From Candidatus Methylomirabilota bacterium (GTDB lineage Bacteria; Methylomirabilota; Methylomirabilia; Methylomirabilales; JACPAU01), in contig JACPAU010000126.1 in the NCBI GenBank assembly GCA_016180705.1, forward strand, positions 1 through 13,174: DNA of 13,174 nucleotides, in the 5' to 3' direction. Positions 1 through 6,801 of the stretch are shown here, piece by piece (position 1 is the stretch's first letter; each line of letters starts with the position of its first letter). A program made the translations under genes and the position numbers. A model generated the notes under the pieces. The model saw nothing but the letters and a program-made list of their open reading frames with translations, made no database searches and was not told the origin of the DNA.

Positions 1-1326
1 GGGGCGGGGGACCTCACGCACCGCCTCCCGGTGGAAGGGCCGGCGGAGATCGCCGACCTGGCGCGGACGTTCAACGCGATGACCGCGAACCTCTCGGAGT
101 CCTTCGCGGGGCTCCAGGCGCTCCTGAGTGTCAGCCGCCGCCTCGCACCCAGCCTGAAGCTCCAGGACGTGCTCGAGGCCGCCTTGCGGGCGGGCCTGGA
201 AGAGTTGCAGGCGACCCACTGTGCCCTCCTCCTCTGCCCACAGCCGGAGGGGCCCGACCCGGTCCCGCCTCTCCTCTTCCTGGCGGGGCCGGACGGCATG
301 CACCGGGGCGAGGCCGTCTCGTTCGGGATGCTCCCGAACTTCGCGCGCGCCCTGGAGACGCAGGAGGTGGTCGTGGGTGGAGCGGACGGGACTGCCGATC
401 CCACCTGGACGGTGGTGGTTCCCCTCACCGCGGGGGGGATCCCCCTCGGGACGATGGCCTTCGCCCTCCGCGAGGGCGCCGGGGGTCTCACGCCGAGCCG
501 GGTCTCTCTCCTGCGGGCTGTCGCCGAGCTGTACGAGCGGCTGCGGGGCTACAGCGAGAACCTGGAGCACCGGGTGGAGGAGCGGACGCGGGACCTGACG
601 GCCCTGAACCAGCAGCTGCAGGAGGCCAACCGGCACAAGTCCCAGTTCCTGGCCAACATGTCGCACGAACTCCGGACGCCCCTGAACAGCATCATCGGAT
701 TTTCCGAGGTGCTCCTGGATGGGGGCGCCGAGGCGCTCAGGGAGCGGCAGCGCCTCTATGTGGACACCATCCTCGACTCGGGGCAGCACCTGCTCACCCT
801 CATCAGTGACATCCTGGATGTGGCGAAGATCGAGGCGGGGAAGGTGCGCCTGGAGCCGGCCGCGGTCCACTGCACCGATCTGGTCGCGGAGGCGGTGGAT
901 GTGGTCCGCCCGCAGGCCGAGCGGAAGCGGCTCCGCCTCGGGGGTGCCGTCGAGCCGGCCGGCACCACGGTGTGGGGCGACCGCCCGAAGCTCCGGCAGG
1001 TCCTCCTGAACCTCCTGAGCAACGCCGTCAAGTTCACGCCGGACGGCGGGGAGGTCCGGGTGACGGCGAGCCCCGCGCCGGGCGGAGCGGTGGAGTTCCG
1101 CGTGGCCGACACCGGCATCGGGATCCACCCGGACGACCAGGAGCGCATCTTCCAGGCCTTCGAGCAGGTGGACAACTCGTATTCGCGGCGCTACCAGGGG
1201 ACCGGCCTCGGGCTGAGCCTGACGCGCCAGCTGGTCGAGCTCCACGGCGGGACCGTCCGGGTCGAGAGCGCCGTCGGTGCCGGCAGCACCTTCATCGTCA
1301 CGCTCCCGGCCGCCGCAACGGCCTGA
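1..1326 (+). CDS. Sensor histidine kinase, 5'-truncated at the window edge (HAMP - GAF-like - HisKA - HATPase)
   Basis: The frame is open from base 1, so the start and any sensor or membrane part lie upstream. The 441 visible residues begin inside a HAMP domain (GDLTHRLPV, then a conserved E, then the LARTFNAM helix). A region at about residues 40-180 looks like a weakly conserved GAF domain. A coiled-coil linker (ENLEHRVEERTRDLTALNQQ) leads into the dimerisation and phosphoacceptor domain. The H-box SHELRTPLNSIIGFSEVL puts the phospho-accepting His codon at 664-666. The ATPase domain has the N-box (NLLSNAVKF), G1 (DTGIGI), F-box (FQAFEQ) and G2 (GTGLGLSL) motifs, so the catalytic core is complete. 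By family knowledge it autophosphorylates and passes phosphate to a response regulator. No receiver domain is fused and no regulator gene follows, so the partner is unknown. It converges on the M23 gene with a 92-nt gap in which I see no clear terminator. Confidence 0.95.
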   Translation, partial: GAGDLTHRLPVEGPAEIADLARTFNAMTANLSESFAGLQALLSVSRRLAPSLKLQDVLEAALRAGLEELQATHCALLLCPQPEGPDPVPPLLFLAGPDGMHRGEAVSFGMLPNFARALETQEVVVGGADGTADPTWTVVVPLTAGGIPLGTMAFALREGAGGLTPSRVSLLRAVAELYERLRGYSENLEHRVEERTRDLTALNQQLQEANRHKSQFLANMSHELRTPLNSIIGFSEVLLDGGAEALRERQRLYVDTILDSGQHLLTLISDILDVAKIEAGKVRLEPAAVHCTDLVAEAVDVVRPQAERKRLRLGGAVEPAGTTVWGDRPKLRQVLLNLLSNAVKFTPDGGEVRVTASPAPGGAVEFRVADTGIGIHPDDQERIFQAFEQVDNSYSRRYQGTGLGLSLTRQLVELHGGTVRVESAVGAGSTFIVTLPAAATA

Positions 1327-1418
1327 CTGTCAGCCGGTCGCGGGGAGCGGTACGGCGGCCGTGCGGGGTGCTGGCAGGACGGGACAGGGCCGCTGGGAGG
1401 AGAGGGAGGCGCGCGGGC

Positions 1419-2312
1419 TTACGGCCGCGGCGGGCCGTCGCCGAGGCGGAGGAGGGCCATGGGGTCCACCCGGGCCGGCCCGAGGCGGGCCCCCCAGTGC
1501 AGGTGCGGGCCGGTCGCGCGCCCCGTCGCCCCGACGCTCCCGAGCAGGCGGCCGCGCTCGACCATCTCCCCCGGGTCCACGGCGATGCTGTCCAGGTGGA
1601 AGTAGAGGGTGTACAGGCCGAGGCCGTGGTCGAGGATGACGCACCTCCCGGCGAAGTACAGCACGCCCGTGTAGGCGACCTGCCCCCGGTTCGAGGCATG
1701 CACCGGCGTCCCCGCGGGCGCGGAAAAGTCTTCGCCTGTGTGCGGGCTCCGGAGCCGGCCGGTCAAGACGCGGCGGCGGCCGAAGGTCCCGGTGGGCTGG
1801 AAGGCCTGGTCGATCGGCAGCACGAAGGGCTCGGCGAAGTGGGGGATGCGGTCGGCCTGGGCGAAGAGGGCTTCGAGGAGCTCCTGCTCCTCCTGAATCC
1901 GCGGGAGATCGGCCGGGTCCGGGTCCACCATCCGCGGGGGCAGCGTCAGCCGCTGGATCGGGAAGGCGGCGTCGCGCACGGCGACGGGGACCTCGTGGGT
2001 CACGTCGGTCTCCTGGTGGCGCCAGTGCAGGGTCACCGGGTAGGTGCCGGGCGAATGCCCCAGGTCGATCCCGACGAGGGCCCGGTACGCGCCGTCCGCC
2101 AGCGGAGCGAAGAGGAGCGGCCGGCCCGCGAAGGTGCCCCGGAGCGTTTCGGGCGAGTCCGGGATGCTCACCTGCACCACCACGACTTCCCCCTGGCGGA
2201 CCTCCGTGGGCCACACCGTCGCCACGAGCCCTGCCGTGGCTGTGCGCGGGGCGATGGACAACGCCACGAGCGCGAGGAGCGCCCGGGTCCATTGTGCAGC
2301 CGATCGGCGCAT
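1419..2312 (-). CDS. Secreted M23 family (LytM-type) zinc metallo-endopeptidase
   Basis: This 297-residue protein starts with a signal peptide (MRRSAAQWTRALLALVALS, then a cleavage-like TATAG). A beta-rich N-terminal domain spans about residues 28-115 and a helical linker about 130-160. The C-terminal peptidase domain is at about 175-290. The zinc and catalytic motifs are intact: HTGED (H191, D195), H239 in YFHLD, and HLHWG (H270, H272). Family members cut peptide cross-links in peptidoglycan or act in cell-wall remodelling in the periplasm. A GTG at 2339 would give nine more residues, but the ATG at 2312 puts the signal peptide at the N terminus, so I chose it. There is no good Shine-Dalgarno at either start. 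A perfect TTGACA (minus strand, 2345-2350) lies upstream, but a well-spaced -10 is not clear. It is divergent from the ubiquitin-like operon, with 143 nt between them. Confidence 0.9.
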   Translation of the reverse strand: MRRSAAQWTRALLALVALSIAPRTATAGLVATVWPTEVRQGEVVVVQVSIPDSPETLRGTFAGRPLLFAPLADGAYRALVGIDLGHSPGTYPVTLHWRHQETDVTHEVPVAVRDAAFPIQRLTLPPRMVDPDPADLPRIQEEQELLEALFAQADRIPHFAEPFVLPIDQAFQPTGTFGRRRVLTGRLRSPHTGEDFSAPAGTPVHASNRGQVAYTGVLYFAGRCVILDHGLGLYTLYFHLDSIAVDPGEMVERGRLLGSVGATGRATGPHLHWGARLGPARVDPMALLRLGDGPPRP

Positions 2313-2379
2313 GGTGCGCTCAGGAGAGCATAGCGCCACGGGCCTGTCAAGGCAGCTACCGGGCCCCGAGGCGGCGCCG

Positions 2380-2409
2380 TTGACAGGGAGGCGTGGCGTC
2401 CGCTATAGT
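2380..2409 (+). promoter_or_regulatory. Sigma70-type promoter of the AAA-JAB-E1-Ubl operon
   Basis: A perfect -35 TTGACA (2380-2385) and a near-consensus -10 TATAGT (2404-2409) are separated by 18 nt. Transcription would start near 2416, giving a leader of about 40 nt. A GGAG ribosome-binding site at 2446-2449 sits 6 nt before the ATG at 2456. No operator-like palindrome is obvious, so the operon may be constitutive. Confidence 0.75.
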
Positions 2410-2455
2410 ACTGCCGCTAGGAAAATCCGCTACTTAGGGACCGCTGGAGCCAGCC

Positions 2456-4174
2456 ATGCGCGAGGGTGTGCCGGCCTGGATCGCGGCCCTCGAGGCCAAG
2501 CTCGAGGCCAAGACCGGTTCGGTCTTCCTGCTTCACGGCAACGTGGCCGATTACGTCCCACTCGGAGGCGAGTTCGTCCCGCTCCGCACCTTCCTCATCC
2601 GCCGATTCGGGCACCGGGCCCGCGTCATCTGCTATAACCGCTCGGGCGGTCTCGCCTTCTCGGACAGCACGACCGAAGCCCGGTTCCGGTCCCTCGTGGG
2701 CTATGCGGCGCCCCCCCCGGGTTCCCCCGAGGCGCTCCGGGAACGGGCGGCCCAGGCGCTCGGGGAGCCCGAGGGGACGCGCCGCCTCCCGACCGCGCCG
2801 GCCCAGGTGATCCCCCTGCTCGACCGCGCGCTGCAGAGCCTGTGCCTCTCGGACGAGGAGCAGGAACGGGTGCTCCTGATCCTGGAGTTCGCCGAGACCC
2901 TCGTGCCGGCGGGGGACCTGGCCGCGCTGTCCGACGAGGACCGCGGGACGTTGGTTGCCCTGCTGCGCTGGGCGGAGGAGCCGCGGCTCGCGGCCGTGGG
3001 GACCGTGGTCCTCCTCCTGGTCAGTGCGCTGAGCGACGTACATTCGCGGCTCCGGGACCCGAGCGCGCGGGTGGAGGCGCTGGAGGTCTCCCTGCCCGAC
3101 TACGCGGAGCGCCTCGCCTTCCTCCGGGCCCGCGCCGCCGGGGACGGACGGGGCAGGGGCCTGCCGCTGGAGGAACTGGCCACCACCTCGGCCGGCCTCT
3201 CCCGAATCCAGCTGGAGGGCCTGCTGAAGGAGGCGACGGGACGGGCCCGACCCCTCAGCCACGAGGAGGTCAAGACCCGGAAGCGGGAACTGCTCCAGCA
3301 GGAGTTCCAGGGAATGCTGGAGACCCTGGAGCCCCAGTTTGGGCTCGATGCCATCGGCGGCCTGGAGCCGGTGAAGACCTTCTTCCGGGAGGTCATCGCG
3401 GCCCTCCGGGGCGGGGAGGCGAAGCTGGTCCCCCGGGGGATCACCCTGGTCGGTCCCCCCGGCGTGGGGAAGACGGCGCTGGCGGAGGCCCTCGCCTACG
3501 AGTGTGGGTTCAACTTCGTGAAGGTGATCAACGCGCGCGAGCGGTGGGTGGGGCAGTCGGAGCGCAACTACTGGAAGATCCTCCAGGCGCTCCGGTCCAT
3601 GACCCCGGTGGTGGTGGTGGAGGACGAGGCGGACCAGAGCGAGCACTCGCGCGACGAGGCGTCCGCCGACTCCGGGGTCTCCAACCGCCTCCGGCAGATG
3701 CGGTTCGAGTTCACCGGGGATCCGCGGATCCAGGGCCAGGTCCTCTGGATCCGGATCAGCAACCGGCCGGACCGCCTGGACATGGCCGAGAAGCGCTCGG
3801 GGCGGGCCTCGGAGCGGATTCCGCTGGTCCTCCCGGATCGGGAGGAGATGGCGAGCATCTTCGCCGTCATGCCCCGCAAGCACGGCTTTCCGGTGGGAGG
3901 GGTGGACTTCGGGGCGCTGGCCGTGTACTGCGACGCATGTTACCCCGGACAGGTCACGGGGGCGGACATCGAGGAGATCTCCCTGCGCGCCTACCGGCAC
4001 GCGCGGATCCGGGGGGCGGGGGCGGTGGAGGACGCGGACTACCGGTGGGCCATCGAGGACTTCATCCCGGCCCTCAGCGCCGAGACGCTCCGGGCCCACG
4101 AGGCGATGGCGGTCGCCTGCTGCTCCTCCCGCCGGTTCCTCCCGCCCCGGTACCAGGGGGGAGGGCGGGCGTGA
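2456..4174 (+). CDS. Tandem AAA+ ATPase with a degenerate first domain, first gene of the ubiquitin-like operon
   Basis: This 572-residue protein has two AAA-like halves. The C-terminal half (about 295-520) is an apparently active AAA module. It has Walker A GPPGVGKT (333-340), an aromatic pore-loop-like RWVGQSE (363-369), Walker B VVVVEDEAD with D390/E391, sensor 1 ISNRPDRLD (434-442), an arginine-rich segment at 447-454, and lid motif TGADIEE (501-507). The N-terminal half (about 15-265) follows the same order but lacks a P-loop. LLHGNVADY (25-33) stands where Walker A would be. LLILEFAETL (140-149) resembles a Walker B strand and VVLLLVSALSD (184-194) a sensor 1 strand. LPDYAERLAFL (213-223) and a lid-like helix (243-260) follow. 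I infer a Cdc48-like D1/D2 arrangement with a dead D1. It overlaps the JAB gene by 4 nt (GTGA), so the two are probably translationally coupled. It may unfold or remodel modified substrates. The substrate is unknown. Confidence 0.9.
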   Translation: MREGVPAWIAALEAKLEAKTGSVFLLHGNVADYVPLGGEFVPLRTFLIRRFGHRARVICYNRSGGLAFSDSTTEARFRSLVGYAAPPPGSPEALRERAAQALGEPEGTRRLPTAPAQVIPLLDRALQSLCLSDEEQERVLLILEFAETLVPAGDLAALSDEDRGTLVALLRWAEEPRLAAVGTVVLLLVSALSDVHSRLRDPSARVEALEVSLPDYAERLAFLRARAAGDGRGRGLPLEELATTSAGLSRIQLEGLLKEATGRARPLSHEEVKTRKRELLQQEFQGMLETLEPQFGLDAIGGLEPVKTFFREVIAALRGGEAKLVPRGITLVGPPGVGKTALAEALAYECGFNFVKVINARERWVGQSERNYWKILQALRSMTPVVVVEDEADQSEHSRDEASADSGVSNRLRQMRFEFTGDPRIQGQVLWIRISNRPDRLDMAEKRSGRASERIPLVLPDREEMASIFAVMPRKHGFPVGGVDFGALAVYCDACYPGQVTGADIEEISLRAYRHARIRGAGAVEDADYRWAIEDFIPALSAETLRAHEAMAVACCSSRRFLPPRYQGGGRA

Positions 4175-4839
4175 TTCCCCTCTACCTCAAGGGCTCGGAC
4201 TTCGTGGAGCCGGCCGACCCCGTCTATTACCTGCTCACGCGGGACGGGCTCTTCCTGGTGAAGCGGACCGCCGTTTTTGCCTCCTGCACGCGCGTGCGAG
4301 GCCTCCCCTGGCTGGCCGGTGCGGGCGAGGAGGTCCGCTGGCGCGGCCCCCGCGTTCCGGGGGCGCTGTTAGCCCGGGCGGTGGACTTTTTCCGGGAGGT
4401 CTACCGGCGCCACCAGGCCGAGGCAGTCGCGCTCCTCGTCAGCCGCGCGGACGGACCGAGCTTCGATCTGGAGGTTCCGGAGCAGGTCGTGGCCGGCGGG
4501 CATGCCCGCTATCGGATCGGCCCGTGCCCGCCCGGCGCGATCCGGGTCGGCACCCTGCACAGCCACGCGGGCGCCGAGGCCTTCCACTCGGACCTGGATG
4601 ACCTGGACGAGCGGCACGCCGATGGGCTCCACGTGACCGTGGGGACACTGGACCGCCGGCCGACCTATGCCTGCTCGCTGGTGGTGGACGGCCGCCGCTT
4701 CCGGCTCGATCCCCTGGAGATCTTCGAGGCCCTCCCGGGCGACGGGGGCCTGCCGGCCGATCCGGAGTGGCTCGCCCGCCTGCGGGTGGAGGAAGTCCCC
4801 CGCGACATCCACGAGGGGGGGCCGCCGGCGGCGGTCTGA
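4171..4839 (+). CDS. JAB/JAMM-domain metalloprotease (deubiquitinase-like, PRTRC-A-like)
   Basis: The 222-residue product carries a complete JAMM zinc-protease signature, HxH-x7-SxxD: H130, H132, S140 and D143 within LHSHAGAEAFHSDLDDLDE. E84 in AEAVALLV is the likely catalytic glutamate. An N-terminal region of about 80 residues precedes the JAB fold. This layout and the AFHSDLDDLDE signature remind me of the JAB protein of PRTRC-type systems. That comparison is from memory. Family members remove ubiquitin-like proteins from targets or trim their C termini. The start is GTG at 4171, overlapping the ATPase stop as GTGA, with a purine-rich GGGGGGAGGG just upstream. The same reading frame stays open far upstream inside the ATPase gene, but that part is a shadow. 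The stop lies 10 nt before the E1 gene. The likely job is processing the ubiquitin-like protein encoded two genes downstream, or cutting its conjugates. Confidence 0.9.
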   Translation: MIPLYLKGSDFVEPADPVYYLLTRDGLFLVKRTAVFASCTRVRGLPWLAGAGEEVRWRGPRVPGALLARAVDFFREVYRRHQAEAVALLVSRADGPSFDLEVPEQVVAGGHARYRIGPCPPGAIRVGTLHSHAGAEAFHSDLDDLDERHADGLHVTVGTLDRRPTYACSLVVDGRRFRLDPLEIFEALPGDGGLPADPEWLARLRVEEVPRDIHEGGPPAAV

Positions 4840-4849
4840 AGGGGTGCGG

Positions 4850-5530
4850 ATGCTGGAGATCCGGGTCATCGGCCTGGGGGGGATCGGCTGTGCCCTCGTG
4901 CCCCCGCTCGCCCGCTACCTCTACTACGCGGGGACCGCCTGCCGGCTGACGCTGGTGGACGGGGACGCGTTCGAGCAGCGCAACCTCCCCCGGCAGGCCT
5001 TCCGGGCCGGCGGCAACAAGGCACGGGTGAAGGCGGAGGAACTGGCCCAGGAGTTTCCCGGCCTCTCGGTCCGCGCGGTCCCGGAGTTCGTCACTACCGC
5101 CAACGCGCCCGACCTGATCCGGAGCGGCGACGTGGTCTTCCTCGGGGTGGACAACCATCGGACCCGCAGGGTGATCAGCGACCACTGCGAGCGGCTCGCC
5201 GACATCCTCCTGATCTCGGGGGGGAACGAGTGGACAGACGGGAACGTGCAGGTCTACCGCCGGCAGGGGGGCCGAGACCTCTCCGCCCCGCTCACCCGGT
5301 TTCATCCGGAGATCGCCGCCCCGGGTGACGCCTCACCCGCCGAGGCGTCATGCGACGCGGCGGCGGCCGCCGGGGCGCCGCAGCTCCTCTTCATGAATTT
5401 GACCGTCGCCTCGGCGATGCTGAACGCCTTCTACGCGTGGCAGCAGGGGGGACTCGGGTACGGCGAGGTGTACCTGGACATCCTGGCCGGTCGGTGCCAG
5501 CCGGTGGAGCGGAGGGGAGCTCGTGGGTGA
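4850..5530 (+). CDS. E1/ThiF/MoeB-like ubiquitin-activating adenylyltransferase
   Basis: This 226-residue Rossmann-fold protein starts at ATG 4850, after AAGGGG at 4839-4844. GTG 4844 is possible but would sit on that ribosome site. It has the nucleotide loop VIGLGGIG (6-13), the acidic strand VDGD (36-39) and the adenylation motif RNLPRQ (N45, R48, Q49). Lysines K57 and K61 and the substrate-facing GVDNHRTRR (D101) follow. C168 in EASCD, just before a PQLLFMNL helix, is the best candidate for the thioester cysteine. There are no CxxC zinc pairs, unlike MoeB and ThiF of cofactor pathways. No E2-binding ubiquitin-fold domain is attached, so it is minimal. By family knowledge it adenylates the C-terminal glycine of a beta-grasp protein. 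Its 3' end overlaps the Ubl gene by 8 nt, which makes that protein the natural substrate. Confidence 0.9.
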   Translation: MLEIRVIGLGGIGCALVPPLARYLYYAGTACRLTLVDGDAFEQRNLPRQAFRAGGNKARVKAEELAQEFPGLSVRAVPEFVTTANAPDLIRSGDVVFLGVDNHRTRRVISDHCERLADILLISGGNEWTDGNVQVYRRQGGRDLSAPLTRFHPEIAAPGDASPAEASCDAAAAAGAPQLLFMNLTVASAMLNAFYAWQQGGLGYGEVYLDILAGRCQPVERRGARG

Positions 5531-5831
5531 GGAACTGCGCGAGGCGAGCGGCACCCGGGCCGCGGCCCGGACGGAGGGCGCGGTCCGGATCGTCTATGGG
5601 ATCCACGCGCTGGAGGCGGCCGTTGCCGGGCGACCGGTAGCGGAGATCCGGCAGGCCCTCGCCCAGCCGCTGAACATCAGCCCCCGAGCGGTCGCGGTGG
5701 TGGACGGCGAGGTGGTCGCCGAGGGCCACCTCCTGCAGGCCGGGCAGCAGCTGGAGTTCGTCCGGCTCGCGGGAGAAAAGGGCGCCCCTAGAGATACTGC
5801 CCGTAGCGGATTTTTTCCACCACTTCCTTGA
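5523..5831 (+). CDS. Ubiquitin-like beta-grasp protein (MoaD/ThiS/PRTRC-C-like)
   Basis: This is a 102-residue protein with a GTG start at 5523. GGAGGGGA (5511-5518) lies 4 nt upstream, and the start overlaps the E1 stop. Residues about 20-87 read as a beta-grasp fold. A first strand VRIVYG is followed by a helix with AGRPVAEIRQAL and LNISPRAVAVVDGEVV. GHLLQAGQQLEFVRLAGEKG ends the domain, and its LQxGxxLEFV element is the typical penultimate turn and last strand of MoaD-like and ubiquitin-like proteins. It does not end in Gly-Gly. After GEKG (84-87) comes a 15-residue tail with FFPPLP, encoded over the 3' end of the convergent ATPase gene. The tail could be removed by the neighbouring JAB protease to expose a glycine, or the protein may act without trimming. 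Residues 1-19 look unstructured. The function (protein tag or sulfur carrier) is inferred from fold and operon. Confidence 0.82.
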   Translation: MGEELREASGTRAAARTEGAVRIVYGIHALEAAVAGRPVAEIRQALAQPLNISPRAVAVVDGEVVAEGHLLQAGQQLEFVRLAGEKGAPRDTARSGFFPPLP

Positions 5832-6726
5832 TCCGCCGGTAGTCCTCGATCACCCGGAGGATGTCGTCGGTCTCCACGGGGCCGGGGTTCTCCCCGGCCC
5901 CCTCCCGCCGGGCCTTTTCCTCCAGCGCCCGCCGCAGCACCTCTGCCAAGTCCCCCCCGCTCATCTTCACCGTCCGCGCCAGGATGGCGTCGGAGTCCAG
6001 GGTGTGGAAGAGGGTCCGCCCCGCGCTGGCCTCGGCGCGCCGCTGGTGGATCGCCAGGATCTCCCGCTTCTCGTCCCCGTCCGGCAGGGGAACCTCGATC
6101 AGGCGGTCCAGCCCCCCCGGGCCGACCAGGGTGGAGTCCAGCGCATCGGGCCGGCTCGTGGACGCGACGGCCAGCGTCTCCAGCATCCCGCCGAGCGCCT
6201 CCAGCCGTTCCAGGAGGACGGTGATGACGCGCCGGCTGGCCGCCCGCGCCTCTTCCCCCGGGAACATCCGGTCGAAGGAGAGGGCGTCGATCTCGTCGAG
6301 GTACAGCACGCCGCGCCCGTTGCCTGCCAGGACCCGGAATACCTCCTGGATCAGCTCGCCCGAGTCCCCGTACCACTTGAAGACGATGTGCCGCATGCGG
6401 AGGTGGAAGAAGACCGCCTCCGCCTCGCGGGCCAGGGCCTGCGCCAGGAGGGTCTTCCCGGTCCCGGGGGGCCCGTAGAGGAGAACGCCCTTGACCGGCA
6501 CGGTCCCCCAACGCTGGTGCAGCTCCGGGCGGCGCAGCGCGAAAACGAGACTCTGGATCTCCCGCTTCGCCGCCGCCAGCCCGCCGATCTCCTGCAGGGT
6601 GACCTGCGGCCGCGGCACCATGTCCACCTTGCCGCGAAGGTCGCCGAAGCGCTTCGCGAGACCGGCCAGGAGATCCTCCAGGCGACGGAGACTCACGTCA
6701 GGGGGGGCGGGACGGTCTGGCCTCAT
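5788..6726 (-). CDS. AAA+ ATPase with a C-terminal GQYL proteasome-docking motif
   Basis: This 312-residue protein has a single AAA module of the classical Cdc48/proteasomal type. The motifs are GPPGTGKT (Walker A, 85-92), pore loop KWYGDS (117-122), LYLDEID (Walker B, 141-147), TSRPDALD (sensor 1 region, 190-197), GGLDRLIEVPLPD (204-216) and SGGDLAEVLRRA (lid, 256-267). The last four residues are Gly-Gln-Tyr-Leu (309-312). That is the C-terminal motif by which actinobacterial Mpa and PafE/Bpa bind pockets of the 20S proteasome. There is only a short helical N-terminal segment (about 1-35), with no OB domains like those of Mpa/ARC. It converges on the Ubl gene with a 44-nt tail-to-tail overlap and has its own upstream region of 71 nt. 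The start is ATG 6726; the ribosome site is weak (GAGG 3 nt away). I infer it is an unfoldase feeding a proteasome, linked to the adjacent tagging system. A non-proteasomal role cannot be excluded. Confidence 0.92.
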   Translation of the reverse strand: MRPDRPAPPDVSLRRLEDLLAGLAKRFGDLRGKVDMVPRPQVTLQEIGGLAAAKREIQSLVFALRRPELHQRWGTVPVKGVLLYGPPGTGKTLLAQALAREAEAVFFHLRMRHIVFKWYGDSGELIQEVFRVLAGNGRGVLYLDEIDALSFDRMFPGEEARAASRRVITVLLERLEALGGMLETLAVASTSRPDALDSTLVGPGGLDRLIEVPLPDGDEKREILAIHQRRAEASAGRTLFHTLDSDAILARTVKMSGGDLAEVLRRALEEKARREGAGENPGPVETDDILRVIEDYRRIKEVVEKIRYGQYL

Positions 6727-6757
6727 GGGCCTCGCGGCTCATCTCGCGGGTCAGGAC

Positions 6758-6801
6758 GGGAGGTTTTGCCTCCCCTTATCACAGGGTCTCGGGCGCGTCA
6801 A
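6758..6801 (-). promoter_or_regulatory. Candidate promoter and inverted repeat upstream of the GQYL ATPase gene
   Basis: On the minus strand TTGACG (6796-6801) is followed after 15 nt by GATAAG (6775-6780), preceded by TG. The spacing is a little short. Immediately downstream, GGGAGG (6758-6763) and CCTCCC (6769-6774) form a perfect 6-bp inverted repeat with a 5-nt loop. It covers the expected transcription start and could be an operator or a leader hairpin. The -35 overlaps the stop codon of the preceding lipoprotein gene, so read-through from upstream is also possible. Confidence 0.35.

Noticed and set aside
1327-1418. Terminator between the convergent histidine kinase and M23 genes
   Set aside because: Short GC palindromes are present but none is followed by a T-run in either direction.
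2417-4099. 560-codon open frame on the minus strand opposite the first AAA+ gene
   Set aside because: The translation is an arginine/proline/glycine-rich mix with no domain. It is a GC-rich shadow of the opposite gene, which has clear AAA motifs.
2842-4170. Long upstream extension of the JAB reading frame
   Set aside because: It lies entirely inside the AAA+ gene in another frame and has low-complexity composition. The GTG at 4171 has a ribosome site and the usual stop-start overlap.
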